Shown here: in pieces, positions 25,672 to 33,415 of the stretch
Layout of the letters: each line of letters opens with the position of its first letter
Numbering within the stretch: the stretch's first letter is position 1
Origin: RYN-230 sp036509255
GTDB taxonomy: Bacteria > Actinomycetota > Actinomycetes > Streptosporangiales > Streptosporangiaceae
DNA: 64,000 bases
Direction: 5' to 3'
Assembly: GCA_036509255.1 (NCBI GenBank)
Contig: DATCFY010000116.1
Coordinates: forward strand, 10,433 to 74,432
The notes under the pieces: generated by a model
The model's input: the letters and a program-made list of their open reading frames with translations, nothing else
The model's database searches: none
What the model was told of the DNA's origin: nothing
Translations under genes and position numbers: made by a program

Positions 25672-27189
25672 ATGGACAGGATAATTGCCGAGTACGACCG
25701 GATCTCGCAGGACAGGCGGGGTGCTGCGGAAGGTGTGGAAACGCAGCATTTCGAGAATGCCGAGTCGGCGGCCGAGCTGGGTCTGACAATCGCCGAGACC
25801 TTTGCCGATAATGACCTCTCCGCATTCAGCGGGGTGGAGCGTCCCGAGTATGAGCGCCTGCTGGCCAGCATCGCGGCGGGAAAGATAGGGACGCTGATTA
25901 TCTGGCATGCGAACCGGCTGCACCGGAACACGGATGAGGTGAATCATTTTACCCGCCTGGCCCGCACGCATGGGGTCCGGTTGTATTCCACGACCAAGGG
26001 TGGGTATTACAACCTGGATAAGGCGTCGGGCCGTAAGGAATTGCGGGATGACACCAGCGAGGCCGAGTATGAATCTGAGCACCGTGGTGAGCGGGTCACG
26101 ATCGCGCGGAAGCGGCAGGCCCGTAACGGCGATTACGGGGGCGGGGTCCGGCCGTATGGGTGGGGCGTGGATACCGGGCGGGTCCGGTCGGTTTGCGTCA
26201 ACCCGAAAGCCCCCGCGATGGAACGGGTTTACCAGGACCGGCCGGTGCTGGACATGACCCGCCATAACGCGGAGGAAGCGCAGGAAATCCGCCGCTGGAA
26301 ATCTGAGCTGTTCTCCGGGGTGACCCTGGCGCACCTGCTCCGCGATATCGCGGAGCGCGGTGTTCTCACAGTATCGGAGAAGGAAGGCAAGGAGCATAAG
26401 CGCAAGGGGAAGCCGGTCCGGCATCGCGGGTGGAATTCCCAGACGATAAGGCAGATCCTCACACACCCCCGCACGTCCGGCCATGCGGTCTACCGGGGGA
26501 CGATAGTACGGAGAAACGCTTTCCCCGCGATCATCGAAGATGACGAGCGGCAGGCGCTTACCGACATGTTCGCGGACCCCGCACGGAAAACATCGCCTGG
26601 CAATACCCCCAAGTGGCTGGGTTCCCTGATCTACCGGTGCGGGACCTGCGATGACGGGACAACCATGACGGTCCGCAAAGACGGGCAAGGGGAATTCTGC
26701 TACCGCTGCCGCACCAAGGGGCATTGCTCGTGGCGCGCTCACCGCGTAGACCTGTATGTAGAAAGCGTTCTGACCGGATTGCTGTCCCGGGGCGATATCG
26801 CGGACCTGCTCCCGTCCGCCGGCAACCCCGTGGCCGTGGCAGCATTGCGGGAGGAAATCGTGGCTCTGGATGCCCAGAAACGCAATGCGGCGCAGCGCTG
26901 GACTCTCCGCAAGATTGACGACGCCCAACTGGACACGATCACCGAGACCGCAGACCAGCGCATAGCGGAAATCCGCGCGGAAATCGCCGTTGCCACGGAA
27001 GAAAGCCCCCTGTCGCCGTTTGCCGTGAGCGAGGACGCGGAGCGTACTTACCGGGATATGACCCTGGGCCGGAAACGTGAACTGCTCCGCTACATGCTGA
27101 CCGTGACCCTGCTCCCGGTCGGGCGGGGCGGGCGTGCCAGCACTGCCCTTATCCGGATCGAGCGCAGGAAGCCGACCCGCGCGGCCTGA
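25672..27189 (+). CDS. int: Large serine recombinase/integrase
   Basis: A 505-residue site-specific integrase. The resolvase domain (~1-150) has the catalytic Ser12 in AEYDRISQD and the active-site arginines in ANRLHRNTDE. A recombinase domain (~155-330) includes RPYGWGVDTG and RQILTHPRTSGHAVYRG. The zinc ribbon is CGTCDDG...FCYRCRTKGHC, followed by a coiled-coil-like helical region and a basic C-terminus. ATG 25672 has AGGAG 8 bases upstream. The gene begins ~75 bases inside the left junction, the normal place for a serine integrase, and ends in a strong terminator. It is apparently intact. Confidence 0.93.
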   Translation: MDRIIAEYDRISQDRRGAAEGVETQHFENAESAAELGLTIAETFADNDLSAFSGVERPEYERLLASIAAGKIGTLIIWHANRLHRNTDEVNHFTRLARTHGVRLYSTTKGGYYNLDKASGRKELRDDTSEAEYESEHRGERVTIARKRQARNGDYGGGVRPYGWGVDTGRVRSVCVNPKAPAMERVYQDRPVLDMTRHNAEEAQEIRRWKSELFSGVTLAHLLRDIAERGVLTVSEKEGKEHKRKGKPVRHRGWNSQTIRQILTHPRTSGHAVYRGTIVRRNAFPAIIEDDERQALTDMFADPARKTSPGNTPKWLGSLIYRCGTCDDGTTMTVRKDGQGEFCYRCRTKGHCSWRAHRVDLYVESVLTGLLSRGDIADLLPSAGNPVAVAALREEIVALDAQKRNAAQRWTLRKIDDAQLDTITETADQRIAEIRAEIAVATEESPLSPFAVSEDAERTYRDMTLGRKRELLRYMLTVTLLPVGRGGRASTALIRIERRKPTRAA

Positions 27190-27206
27190 GCCAGTCCGCA
27201 CATAGC

Positions 27207-27244
27207 GGGACGCCCCTGCCTACCCGGATAGGCAGGGGCGTCCC
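27207..27244. terminator. Strong intrinsic terminator after the integrase
   Basis: GGGACGCCCCTGCCTA, loop CCCGGA, and the exact reverse complement (27229-27244): a 16-bp perfect stem, followed by CTTTGTT on the plus strand. It lies between the convergent integrase and 71-aa genes and may serve both. Confidence 0.85.
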
Positions 27245-27256
27245 CTTTGTTCCGTG

Positions 27257-27472
27257 TCAGCGGTGTTTGCGGAGGATCAGGCCCAGGAATTCGCGGTCTT
27301 CCTGGGTGAGCGGGCCGAGGCTGTCCACGATCCGCGCGACCCATTCCCGGTCCTCATCGGAAAGCTCGTATTCCAGCTTCTCCTTTGAATCGCGGACCGT
27401 GCCGAACCTGTGGGACTCCAACAGGTTCGTCTGGACCTGCTTACCGTGATGGTGCGCTATCCGTCGGCACAA
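27257..27472 (-). CDS. Small element-borne protein (71 aa)
   Basis: A 71-residue protein. The C-terminal half, LSDEDREWVARIVDSLGPL then TQEDREFLGLILRKHR, closely resembles a short motif common in small proteins of actinobacterial integrated elements, where it often occurs next to integrases. The N-terminal ~20 residues are less convincing, so an internal start may be the true one. It could be an accessory (excisionase-like) or regulatory protein; this is inference from location. Confidence 0.55.
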   Translation of the reverse strand: MCRRIAHHHGKQVQTNLLESHRFGTVRDSKEKLEYELSDEDREWVARIVDSLGPLTQEDREFLGLILRKHR

Positions 27473-27542
27473 GTGGCGACACCCCGTTCAGCCCAGACGT
27501 ATGTTGATCTGCGGCAGATCCGATCAAGACGGTGCGCTGTTC

Positions 27543-28874
27543 TCATTCCAGACCACTGCCGTGCACATTTCCCCGCTCGCGGGCCACGGTGGTGAGTCCC
27601 ACGACGCACAAAGCGACGAGGCCATCAATCACATAAAGGTTACCAGTGACTAGCTCTATTCCATGTGCCCCTGTGCCTTGGACTACGATAGTCGGCACCA
27701 GACCCTCCGGAAGCACGAAGAATGGCGCTGCCAGGGTCGCTAGGGCACACCAGCGCACCCATCGTCGCCAGCGCCCCGACCACTTCCAACTCACGAGCCG
27801 TCCCATGCCGTGTTTGGGCCGGGTTGACGGCCAAGACGGTGCACATATCCGAACGGCCACATCGACTGCCACAACAAGTGCTGGCGCGACCCACACCCAA
27901 TGATGCGACCATGAGATGGGCGAGATGAGCAGCCCAGTGAGCCCGCACGTCAAAATGCCCATCATTTCGTATCCGCGCCGCGCCGTCCACGCCGCAAGCA
28001 GGAGACCTGCGACGCCGATGACCACTGAGATAACGAGCCAGTACGCCTGCTCCGCCGACTGGCTACTCATCAGCCGCGCCAGAGCGCCGTGCAACGACTG
28101 GTTGCCTACATACGCGATGTTGCCCAACCGGCTTGAGTCCAGGAATAGCCGGCCGAGCCAGAACTTCTGTGATTGCCTGGGCAATAGGACCTGCGAACTG
28201 GCGATTGTCAGCGCAAACGTCGCCAATGAAACACCCGCTGCCCGGAAGCGCCGAGTGAGCAGCAGGTACGGGATAAAGATCAGGGGCACCAGCTTGAATC
28301 CCGCCGCCAAACCCACTCCGACACCCTTAATCCGCGCGGCATCCGGCAGGCACAGATCCGCCACGATAACAAACATCAGGATGAGGTTAATCTGACCCAG
28401 CCAGAGCGTCTGCAGCACCGGCGCAAGCCACAAAGCGACACTAGCGGCCGCCAGCGTCGCTCCGGCCCGGGCGGAACGCCGGTAACCCAGCATTCCCCAT
28501 GTCAGCCACAGGGTCGCGATCAGGCAGAAGAGACTTGTGACCGTCACCAGCCACCTTAGTGCGGACATCGGAATGGCAGCCATAACCGCGAAAACCAGCG
28601 CGGCCATCGGCGGGTACGTGAAAGGTAGGTGGCGATGCGGAAAGTAACCACCGTATATATCACCTGAGTGGACGGCGAGCAGCCCGGCCCAACGGTAGAT
28701 CTGAAGGTCGATCATGGGCGACCGCTTGCCAGAGGTCGCTAGGGCCAGGGTTACGAAGGTGGCAGCCACAGACACCGTGAACGCGACCGTGGCAAGCGTA
28801 ACCACCCAGCGCTGTATTCGCAGGTCTCGGGCACAGGTGGTAGGCACCGGCCATGGCCGCATCAAGACACGCAC
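27543..28874 (-). CDS. GT87-family membrane glycosyltransferase (polyprenol-phosphate-mannose type)
   Basis: A 443-residue polytopic protein with about ten hydrophobic segments. Family marks are DLQIYRWAGLL in the first loop (putative catalytic Asp of GT-C enzymes), PFTYPPMAALVF, LGQINLILMFVIVADL, and GFKLVPLIFIPYLLLTRR, as in GT87/DUF2029 mannosyltransferases related to PimE. Such enzymes use polyprenyl-phosphate sugars at the outer face of the membrane. Lower GC and more relaxed third positions than neighbouring genes indicate foreign origin. It is the only metabolic cargo of the integrase element. Target glycan unknown. Confidence 0.85.
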   Translation of the reverse strand: MRVLMRPWPVPTTCARDLRIQRWVVTLATVAFTVSVAATFVTLALATSGKRSPMIDLQIYRWAGLLAVHSGDIYGGYFPHRHLPFTYPPMAALVFAVMAAIPMSALRWLVTVTSLFCLIATLWLTWGMLGYRRSARAGATLAAASVALWLAPVLQTLWLGQINLILMFVIVADLCLPDAARIKGVGVGLAAGFKLVPLIFIPYLLLTRRFRAAGVSLATFALTIASSQVLLPRQSQKFWLGRLFLDSSRLGNIAYVGNQSLHGALARLMSSQSAEQAYWLVISVVIGVAGLLLAAWTARRGYEMMGILTCGLTGLLISPISWSHHWVWVAPALVVAVDVAVRICAPSWPSTRPKHGMGRLVSWKWSGRWRRWVRWCALATLAAPFFVLPEGLVPTIVVQGTGAHGIELVTGNLYVIDGLVALCVVGLTTVARERGNVHGSGLE

Positions 28875-28991
28875 CCTTAAGACCGCCCGCGTCAGCGGGC
28901 CGGCTGGACTTCCTCAGAGCCCCTCAGGGGGAGGGGCCAGGCTGCCCCCAGGGTAAGCCCGTCTAAGCGTCTGACCTGTCAATTTGCGTCA

Positions 28992-29021
28992 CCACAGCTA
29001 AGTGTCATAGCTTAGTTGTGG
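28992..29021. repeat. Inverted repeat flanking the right attachment junction
   Basis: CCACAGCTAAG (28992-29002) and CTTAGTTGTGG (29011-29021) are inverted copies with one mismatch around an 8-base centre. The repeat ends one base before the shared att core. It may belong to the integrase-binding site, or end transcription toward GT87. Confidence 0.5.
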
Positions 29022-29022
29022 G

Positions 29023-29028
29023 CTTACC
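29023..29028. other. Right attachment junction (att core)
   Basis: On the minus strand this reads GGTAAG, with GCG before it (host Walker A Gly-Ala-Gly-Lys codons) and CCCACA after it (element). It pairs with GGGAAG at the left junction; the one-base difference limits the crossover to GG or AAG. Confidence 0.6.
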
Positions 29029-29151
29029 CGCGCCGTTCGGGCCAAGCAGGGCCAGCACCGATCCGGTCTCGACGGCCAGGTCCACGTGCTCCAGGACGGC
29101 ATGGCCGCCGAAGGACTTGCACAAGCCCGCGGCTGTAACTGTGTACGTCAT
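29023..29151 (-). pseudogene. ABC transporter ATPase (DrrA-like), 5' portion
   Basis: ATG 29151 starts MTYTVTAAGLCKSFGG and continues HAVLEHVDLAVETGSVLALL then GPNGAGK, the N-terminus of a DrrA-type ATPase cut exactly at Walker A. The remainder lies at 24968-25598. The original gene would have been divergent from the TetR gene at 29236, the usual pairing of drug exporter and repressor. Confidence 0.85.
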
Positions 29152-29155
29152 ACAC
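29141..29155. promoter_or_regulatory. Probable TetR operator
   Basis: GTGTA-CGTCA-TACAC: a palindrome overlapping the start codon of the ABC ATPase. A second CGTCATA copy occurs at 29166-29172 as a direct repeat. Position between divergent exporter and TetR genes fits a repressor site; the assignment is inference. Confidence 0.4.
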
Positions 29156-29235
29156 TGAACCGTATGCGTCATAAACAGTTGTGGTCAAGCGGATATCGCG
29201 GCACTCCGTAAGGTGGCGGGATGAGGGAGGGAGTC

Positions 29236-30051
29236 ATGTCCCGTCAGGGTGAGGACGCACAGGGTGCGGTCGCCCAGGATGAGGGCGCCCCGGGTTCGCC
29301 GCCGCTGCCCCCCGGACTGGACCTGCTCTGGGGCCGCCGCGGCCGGGGCCAGCGCGGCCCGAAGCCCGGCCTGTCCGTCGATGCCATCGTCGCGTCGGCC
29401 GTCCGGCTCGCCGACGCCGAAGGCCTCGATGCGGTCTCCATGGCGCGCGTCGCCGAGCAGCTCGGGTTCACCACCATGTCGCTGTACCGGCACGTGAGCA
29501 GCAAAGAAGAACTGCTCCAGCTGATGTGGAACGACAGCGCGCAGGGGGCCGAGGACATCGTGCTGACCGGGGATGACTGGCGGTCGCGGTTGGGGACGTG
29601 GGCCATGATCCAGCGCGAGATGATCGACCGGCACCCGTGGATCACCCAGATGCCCATGGCCGCGCCCCCCATGGCGCCGAACTCGCTGACGTTCGTGGAG
29701 CGCGGGCTGGAGGCCATGGACGATACCGGCCTGGGCGACGCGGACAAGCTGCGTGTTATCGGCCTGATCAGCTCATACACCCTCAGCGAAGCCCGGATGG
29801 CCCACGACGCAGCTCGCGCCGCACGCGCCGCGGCGGCAGCGGCGGATGGCGAGGCGATGCCCGTCTGGACCTTCGAGGCGTTGCTGCGCGAGGTCGCCGA
29901 CGAGCAGGCCTATCCCCGGCTGCACCGGCTGGCCTGGTCCGAGCGCATCGGTGACCACCCGGCCGGCTTCGACGAGCAGGAAGGGTTCCGGTTTGGCCTG
30001 GACCGCATCCTCGACGGCGTCGAGGTCTTGATCAAGACGGCCCAGCCGTAG
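29236..30051 (+). CDS. TetR family repressor
   Basis: A 271-residue regulator. The HTH domain (~50-95) reads VDAIVASAVRLADAEGL then VAEQLGFTTMSLYRHVSSKE. The C-terminal ligand domain contains SEARMAHDAARAARAAAAAA and DRILDGVEVLI, the class of TetR proteins that control drug ABC exporters. ATG 29236 has GGAGG upstream; ATG 29221 is an alternative. Its presumed target, the divergent ABC operon, is broken, so it may be an orphan. Confidence 0.85.
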   Translation: MSRQGEDAQGAVAQDEGAPGSPPLPPGLDLLWGRRGRGQRGPKPGLSVDAIVASAVRLADAEGLDAVSMARVAEQLGFTTMSLYRHVSSKEELLQLMWNDSAQGAEDIVLTGDDWRSRLGTWAMIQREMIDRHPWITQMPMAAPPMAPNSLTFVERGLEAMDDTGLGDADKLRVIGLISSYTLSEARMAHDAARAARAAAAAADGEAMPVWTFEALLREVADEQAYPRLHRLAWSERIGDHPAGFDEQEGFRFGLDRILDGVEVLIKTAQP

Positions 30052-30392
30052 GGCCGCCCGGCTTGTGTCTCATGAAGTACCGGAGGCCGGCCTCGGCGCA
30101 GACGACCCCGGCTGCGCATGCCCGGCCATTCCCCAGATCCTCGTGCCGGGATACCCGTGCCCTCCATCGCCGCACATGCGGGGATTAACGCTGGGTAAAG
30201 CCCAGCTCAACCGCCCTCAGCCATGCTGGCCGTATCACGGCGGGCTTGGTGGCCGCCGCGGAAATCAGGGGGCCAGCCGGACTGCGGGGTTCCGGCTGGC
30301 CGTCCTGGCTCCAGCGGCCCGGTTCCGCCCGGCTATCTTCGACCCACCCCACATTGGTGCCCGTCAAGCGGAGCGCACCGGCCGGGGCGTGT
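30052..30392. other. Convergent intergenic region
   Basis: A 341-base gap between the convergent TetR and response regulator genes. No gene with ribosome site or plausible composition was found. It contains the inverted repeat CTGGGTAAAGCCCAG (30191-30205), which has a near copy at 45588-45602. No U-tract terminator is visible. Confidence 0.35.
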
Positions 30393-31118
30393 TCATTGAT
30401 GGCGGCCCGTGTCCGGAGTTAATCCTGCCGGGCCTGATCCGCCGGGCGTGACGAGGCCGGTTTCGTAGGCGAAGACGACGGCCTGGGCACGGTCGCGGAG
30501 GTCCAGCTTGGCCAGGATGCGGCCAACGTAAGTCTTGGTCGTCTGCTGGGCGATGACCAGGGTATCGCTGATCTCGGTGTTGGACAGGCCGCGGGCGATC
30601 AGCCGCAATACCTCGGACTCGCGGTGGGTGAGCGCGCCGATCGCGGCCGGGAATGGCGGGTCCGGACGTGGCTGGCGGGCGAAGTCGGCGATCAGCCGGC
30701 GGGTCACCGCGGGGGCGAGCAGGGCGTCACCGGCGGCCACGACGCGGACCGCGTGGACCAGTTCGGCGGCGGTAGCGTCCTTGAGCAGGAAGCCACTGGC
30801 GCCGGCCCGCAACGCCTCATACACGTAGTCGTCGAGGTCGAACGTGGTCAGCATCAGCACCCGCGGCCGCTCCAGGCCGGCCGCGGAGCCGAGGACCTGG
30901 CGGGTGGCCTGCAGGCCGTCCATCACCGGCATCCGCACGTCCATCAGGACCACATCGGGTCGCAGGTGCCGCGCCTGGCGGACCGCGTCGGCGCCGTCGG
31001 CGGCCTGGCCCACCACCACCAGGCCCGGCTGGGCGGCGAGTACCGCGGCGAAGCCCTCTCGCACCATCGCCTGGTCATCGGCGATCAGGCATCGCGTGGT
31101 CGCACCGCCGGCCGTCAT
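30393..31118 (-). CDS. LuxR/NarL-family response regulator
   Basis: A 241-residue regulator: receiver with Asp60 as phosphorylation site (VVLMDVRMPVMDG), the conserved LLKDAT lysine, and a C-terminal HTH (LTHRESEVLRLIARGLSNTE, then QTTKTYVGRILAKL). Its GTG/ATG start overlaps the end of the kinase gene by 4 bases, so it is cotranscribed with that kinase. A divergent ABC transporter is its likely target. Confidence 0.87.
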   Translation of the reverse strand: MTAGGATTRCLIADDQAMVREGFAAVLAAQPGLVVVGQAADGADAVRQARHLRPDVVLMDVRMPVMDGLQATRQVLGSAAGLERPRVLMLTTFDLDDYVYEALRAGASGFLLKDATAAELVHAVRVVAAGDALLAPAVTRRLIADFARQPRPDPPFPAAIGALTHRESEVLRLIARGLSNTEISDTLVIAQQTTKTYVGRILAKLDLRDRAQAVVFAYETGLVTPGGSGPAGLTPDTGRHQ

Positions 31119-32440
31119 GCCGTCGTGCCGAGCGGGAGCACCGCAGACACCACGAAGCCGCCACCGGCCGACGGGCCGGCCGAGAGCGAACCGCCGAGCA
31201 GCGCCACCCGCTCACGCATCCCGGTTAGCCCGTGACCAGACCCGGGTTCACTCCGGGACGGCCCGGCGGGGCCGCCGGGCCCGTTGGCCACCCGCAGCAG
31301 GACCACCCCGGCATCGTGGCCCACCGACACGCTGACCGCCGCTCCGGGCGCGTGCTGGCTGGCATTGGACAGCGATTCCTGCACAATCCGGTAGGCGCAC
31401 ACCGCAACGCCGGACGGCACGTCGCCCATCGCCCGGGGTACGGCCAGCTCGACCGATACCCCGGCGCGGCGGGCGGCATCGACGAGCGCGGGCAGGTCTG
31501 ATAGCTGAGGCTGCGGCGCTAGCCCGGCGGGCTGGTCGTAGCGCAGCACGCCGAGCAGCCGCCGCATCTCCGCCAGCGCCTCGCGGGCCACCCCGCTCAG
31601 TGAGCCGAACTCGGCGCGGGCTGATTCGGGCAGATCGCCAAGGCGGTAAGGCGCGGTCTCCGCCTGGACCGCGATCAGCGACATGTGATGGGCGACCACG
31701 TCATGCAGTTCCCGCGCGATCCGGGTGCGCTCCTCCAGTACGGCCCGCCGCGCCCGCTCCAGCTCGGTGCGCTCGGTCTGGGCGGCCAGCGCCCGCTCGG
31801 CACCCCACCTGGAACTGATGCTGTCCACGGCGATCGTCCCCGCCGTGAACAAGATGGTCGCACTGATCGGGCCATTCAAGTCCGGCAGGTCCCGCACTAG
31901 CCACAGCCACCAGGGGATGAGGCTCAGCGCCCACATCCACCACAGCACCGGCCGCCGGTAGCGGACCCCGGCTACGCAGAACACCACCAGCAGCACTGCC
32001 ACCTGTGCCGGGCCCCATGGCCAGCCTCCCCGCCACTGCGCGGGTACCAGCGGGGCGAGCAGCAGCGCGAGCCACCCGATCCGCCAGCCCAGCAGCGGGT
32101 ACCGGGCCGCCAGCAGCAGCGGCGTCGCCACCGCCATGACCAGCAGCAACTGCCCGGCGCTGAGCGGCGGGTAGTGGAAGTAGTAGCAGGGGCTGGCGCG
32201 GCACGAAGTGGGCGGCGCGGGAGTGACGGTGGGCTGCGGATGGATGCTGGCCAGGTTGAGTACGAACAGCACGAGCGTCGTCAGGCTCAGCGCCAGATAG
32301 GCCCGGCGCCGCCACGGCGGGTGCCACCAGACCGGGGGCGCGTCCGGGCCCGCCAGCACCTGGACCAGCCCGCGCCACGCCTGGCGCGCCACCAGGCCGG
32401 CGCTGCTCGCCGCCCGCGCGTAGCCAGGCATCCGTTTCAC
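31115..32440 (-). CDS. Sensor histidine kinase (HisKA_3 type)
   Basis: A 441-residue kinase. Several hydrophobic segments between ~45 and ~200 form a membrane sensor. The phospho-acceptor His lies in RIARELHDVVAHHMSLIAVQ. ATP-binding boxes are YRIVQESLSNASQHA and GHGLTGMRERVALLGGSL. It precedes the response regulator in the same operon. A perfect palindrome 49 bases upstream of its start may be an autoregulatory site. Confidence 0.87.
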   Translation of the reverse strand: MKRMPGYARAASSAGLVARQAWRGLVQVLAGPDAPPVWWHPPWRRRAYLALSLTTLVLFVLNLASIHPQPTVTPAPPTSCRASPCYYFHYPPLSAGQLLLVMAVATPLLLAARYPLLGWRIGWLALLLAPLVPAQWRGGWPWGPAQVAVLLVVFCVAGVRYRRPVLWWMWALSLIPWWLWLVRDLPDLNGPISATILFTAGTIAVDSISSRWGAERALAAQTERTELERARRAVLEERTRIARELHDVVAHHMSLIAVQAETAPYRLGDLPESARAEFGSLSGVAREALAEMRRLLGVLRYDQPAGLAPQPQLSDLPALVDAARRAGVSVELAVPRAMGDVPSGVAVCAYRIVQESLSNASQHAPGAAVSVSVGHDAGVVLLRVANGPGGPAGPSRSEPGSGHGLTGMRERVALLGGSLSAGPSAGGGFVVSAVLPLGTTA

Positions 32441-32488
32441 GATGTCAGCGTAGGCCGCCAGGGGTCACCGCTCATCACACCTGCATGG

Positions 32489-32504
32489 TCATACCTGGGT
32501 ATGA
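32489..32504. promoter_or_regulatory. 16-bp perfect palindrome between kinase and ABC genes
   Basis: TCATACC-TG-GGTATGA. A second GGTATGA half-site occurs at 32538-32544, in ACTACCTGCGTGGTATGA. Both lie in the 216-base gap between the minus-strand kinase/regulator operon and the plus-strand ABC operon, as expected for a response regulator that controls both directions. Confidence 0.55.
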
Positions 32505-32656
32505 GCTCGCCCGGCCGCCGGGCCGGACTACCTGCGTGGTATGACCACGGATCCGGCTCCCTGGTGCGATGACCGGCACCGGCCCAGCGGACAGCCTTGA
32601 CCACGGTGCTGCTTTCACGCATCGCCCTGTATCTAAGCCGTCCCGGGAGGCGCATC

Positions 32657-33415
32657 ATGAATGTCGAGATCACCGGGCTGACCCGGCGCTTCGGCCGCAC
32701 CATGGCGGTGGCGGGGGCAGACCTGCAGGCTGGCCCGGGAGTGTTCGGGCTGCTGGGCCCCAACGGGGCGGGCAAGACCTCGCTGCTGCGGATGATGGCG
32801 ACGGCGGTCCCCCCGACCTCGGGCCGGCTACGGCTGCTGGGCCGCGATCCGGGCCGCTACGGTCCGCGGCAGGAGATCCGGCGCCGGCTCGGGTACCTGC
32901 CGCAGAACCTCGGCTATTACCCGGGCTTCACAGTGCTGGAGTTCGTGGAGTATTTCGCCCTGCTGAAGGAGATGCCCGCGGCCCGGGTTCAGGCCGCGGT
33001 GGCGGCGGCCGTCGAACGGGTCGAGCTGGGCGGCAAGGCGAAGGCCAGGCTTCGCACCCTGTCGGGCGGGATGCTGCGCCGGGTGGGGATCGCGCAGGCT
33101 ATCGTCAACGAGCCGGAGTTGCTGCTGCTGGACGAGCCGACCGCCGGGCTGGATCCCCAGCAGCGGATGGTGTTCCGGGGCCTGCTCCGGGATCTCGGCC
33201 AGCGGGCCACTGTCGTGGTCAGCACCCACCTGGTGGAAGACGTCGGCGCCGCCTGCGCTCAGGTCGCGCTCATGGACCAGGGCAAGATCGTGTTTCACGG
33301 CACCCCGGCTGACCTGGTCGCCCGCGGCGAGAACGCTGCCGCGGAAGACCGGGCCCTAGGCGATTCGCCGCTGGAGCGCGGGTACAGCGCCGTCCTGGCC
33401 GGAGGCCGGTCATGA
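32657..33415 (+). CDS. ABC transporter ATP-binding protein
   Basis: A 252-residue ATPase with Walker A GPNGAGKTS, signature LSGGMLRRVGIAQ, Walker B LLLLDEPTAGLDPQ and the switch His in VVSTHLVED. ATG 32657 (MNVEIT) follows GGGAGG. Its stop overlaps the permease start (ATGA). The arrangement of ATPase, large permease and small membrane protein behind a two-component system resembles stress- or peptide-exporting ABC modules. Substrate unknown. Confidence 0.88.
   Translation: MNVEITGLTRRFGRTMAVAGADLQAGPGVFGLLGPNGAGKTSLLRMMATAVPPTSGRLRLLGRDPGRYGPRQEIRRRLGYLPQNLGYYPGFTVLEFVEYFALLKEMPAARVQAAVAAAVERVELGGKAKARLRTLSGGMLRRVGIAQAIVNEPELLLLDEPTAGLDPQQRMVFRGLLRDLGQRATVVVSTHLVEDVGAACAQVALMDQGKIVFHGTPADLVARGENAAAEDRALGDSPLERGYSAVLAGGRS

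Larger units (their letters stand above)
25599..29025. mobile_element. Minimal serine-integrase element (~3.4 kb) carrying a GT87 gene
   Basis: The element is defined by the two halves of the ABC ATPase gene. The minus strand at 29151-29023 encodes an ATPase N-terminus ending GPNGAGK, and at 25598 the same protein resumes with KTTMV, restoring a perfect Walker A when joined. Between them lie a large serine integrase reading inward from the left end, a 71-aa protein and a GT87 membrane glycosyltransferase, the last with visibly lower GC than its host. No replication, conjugation or phage structural genes are present. Exact ends are uncertain by a few bases, because both junctions share GG.AAG on the minus strand. 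Confidence 0.8.

Noticed and set aside
29221..29235. Earlier TetR start at 29221
   Set aside because: The five extra residues are non-conserved and the ribosome site fits 29236 better; it cannot be fully excluded.
30065..30451. 128-codon plus-strand frame downstream of the TetR gene
   Set aside because: No ribosome site, no recognisable domain, and it runs into the convergent response regulator gene.
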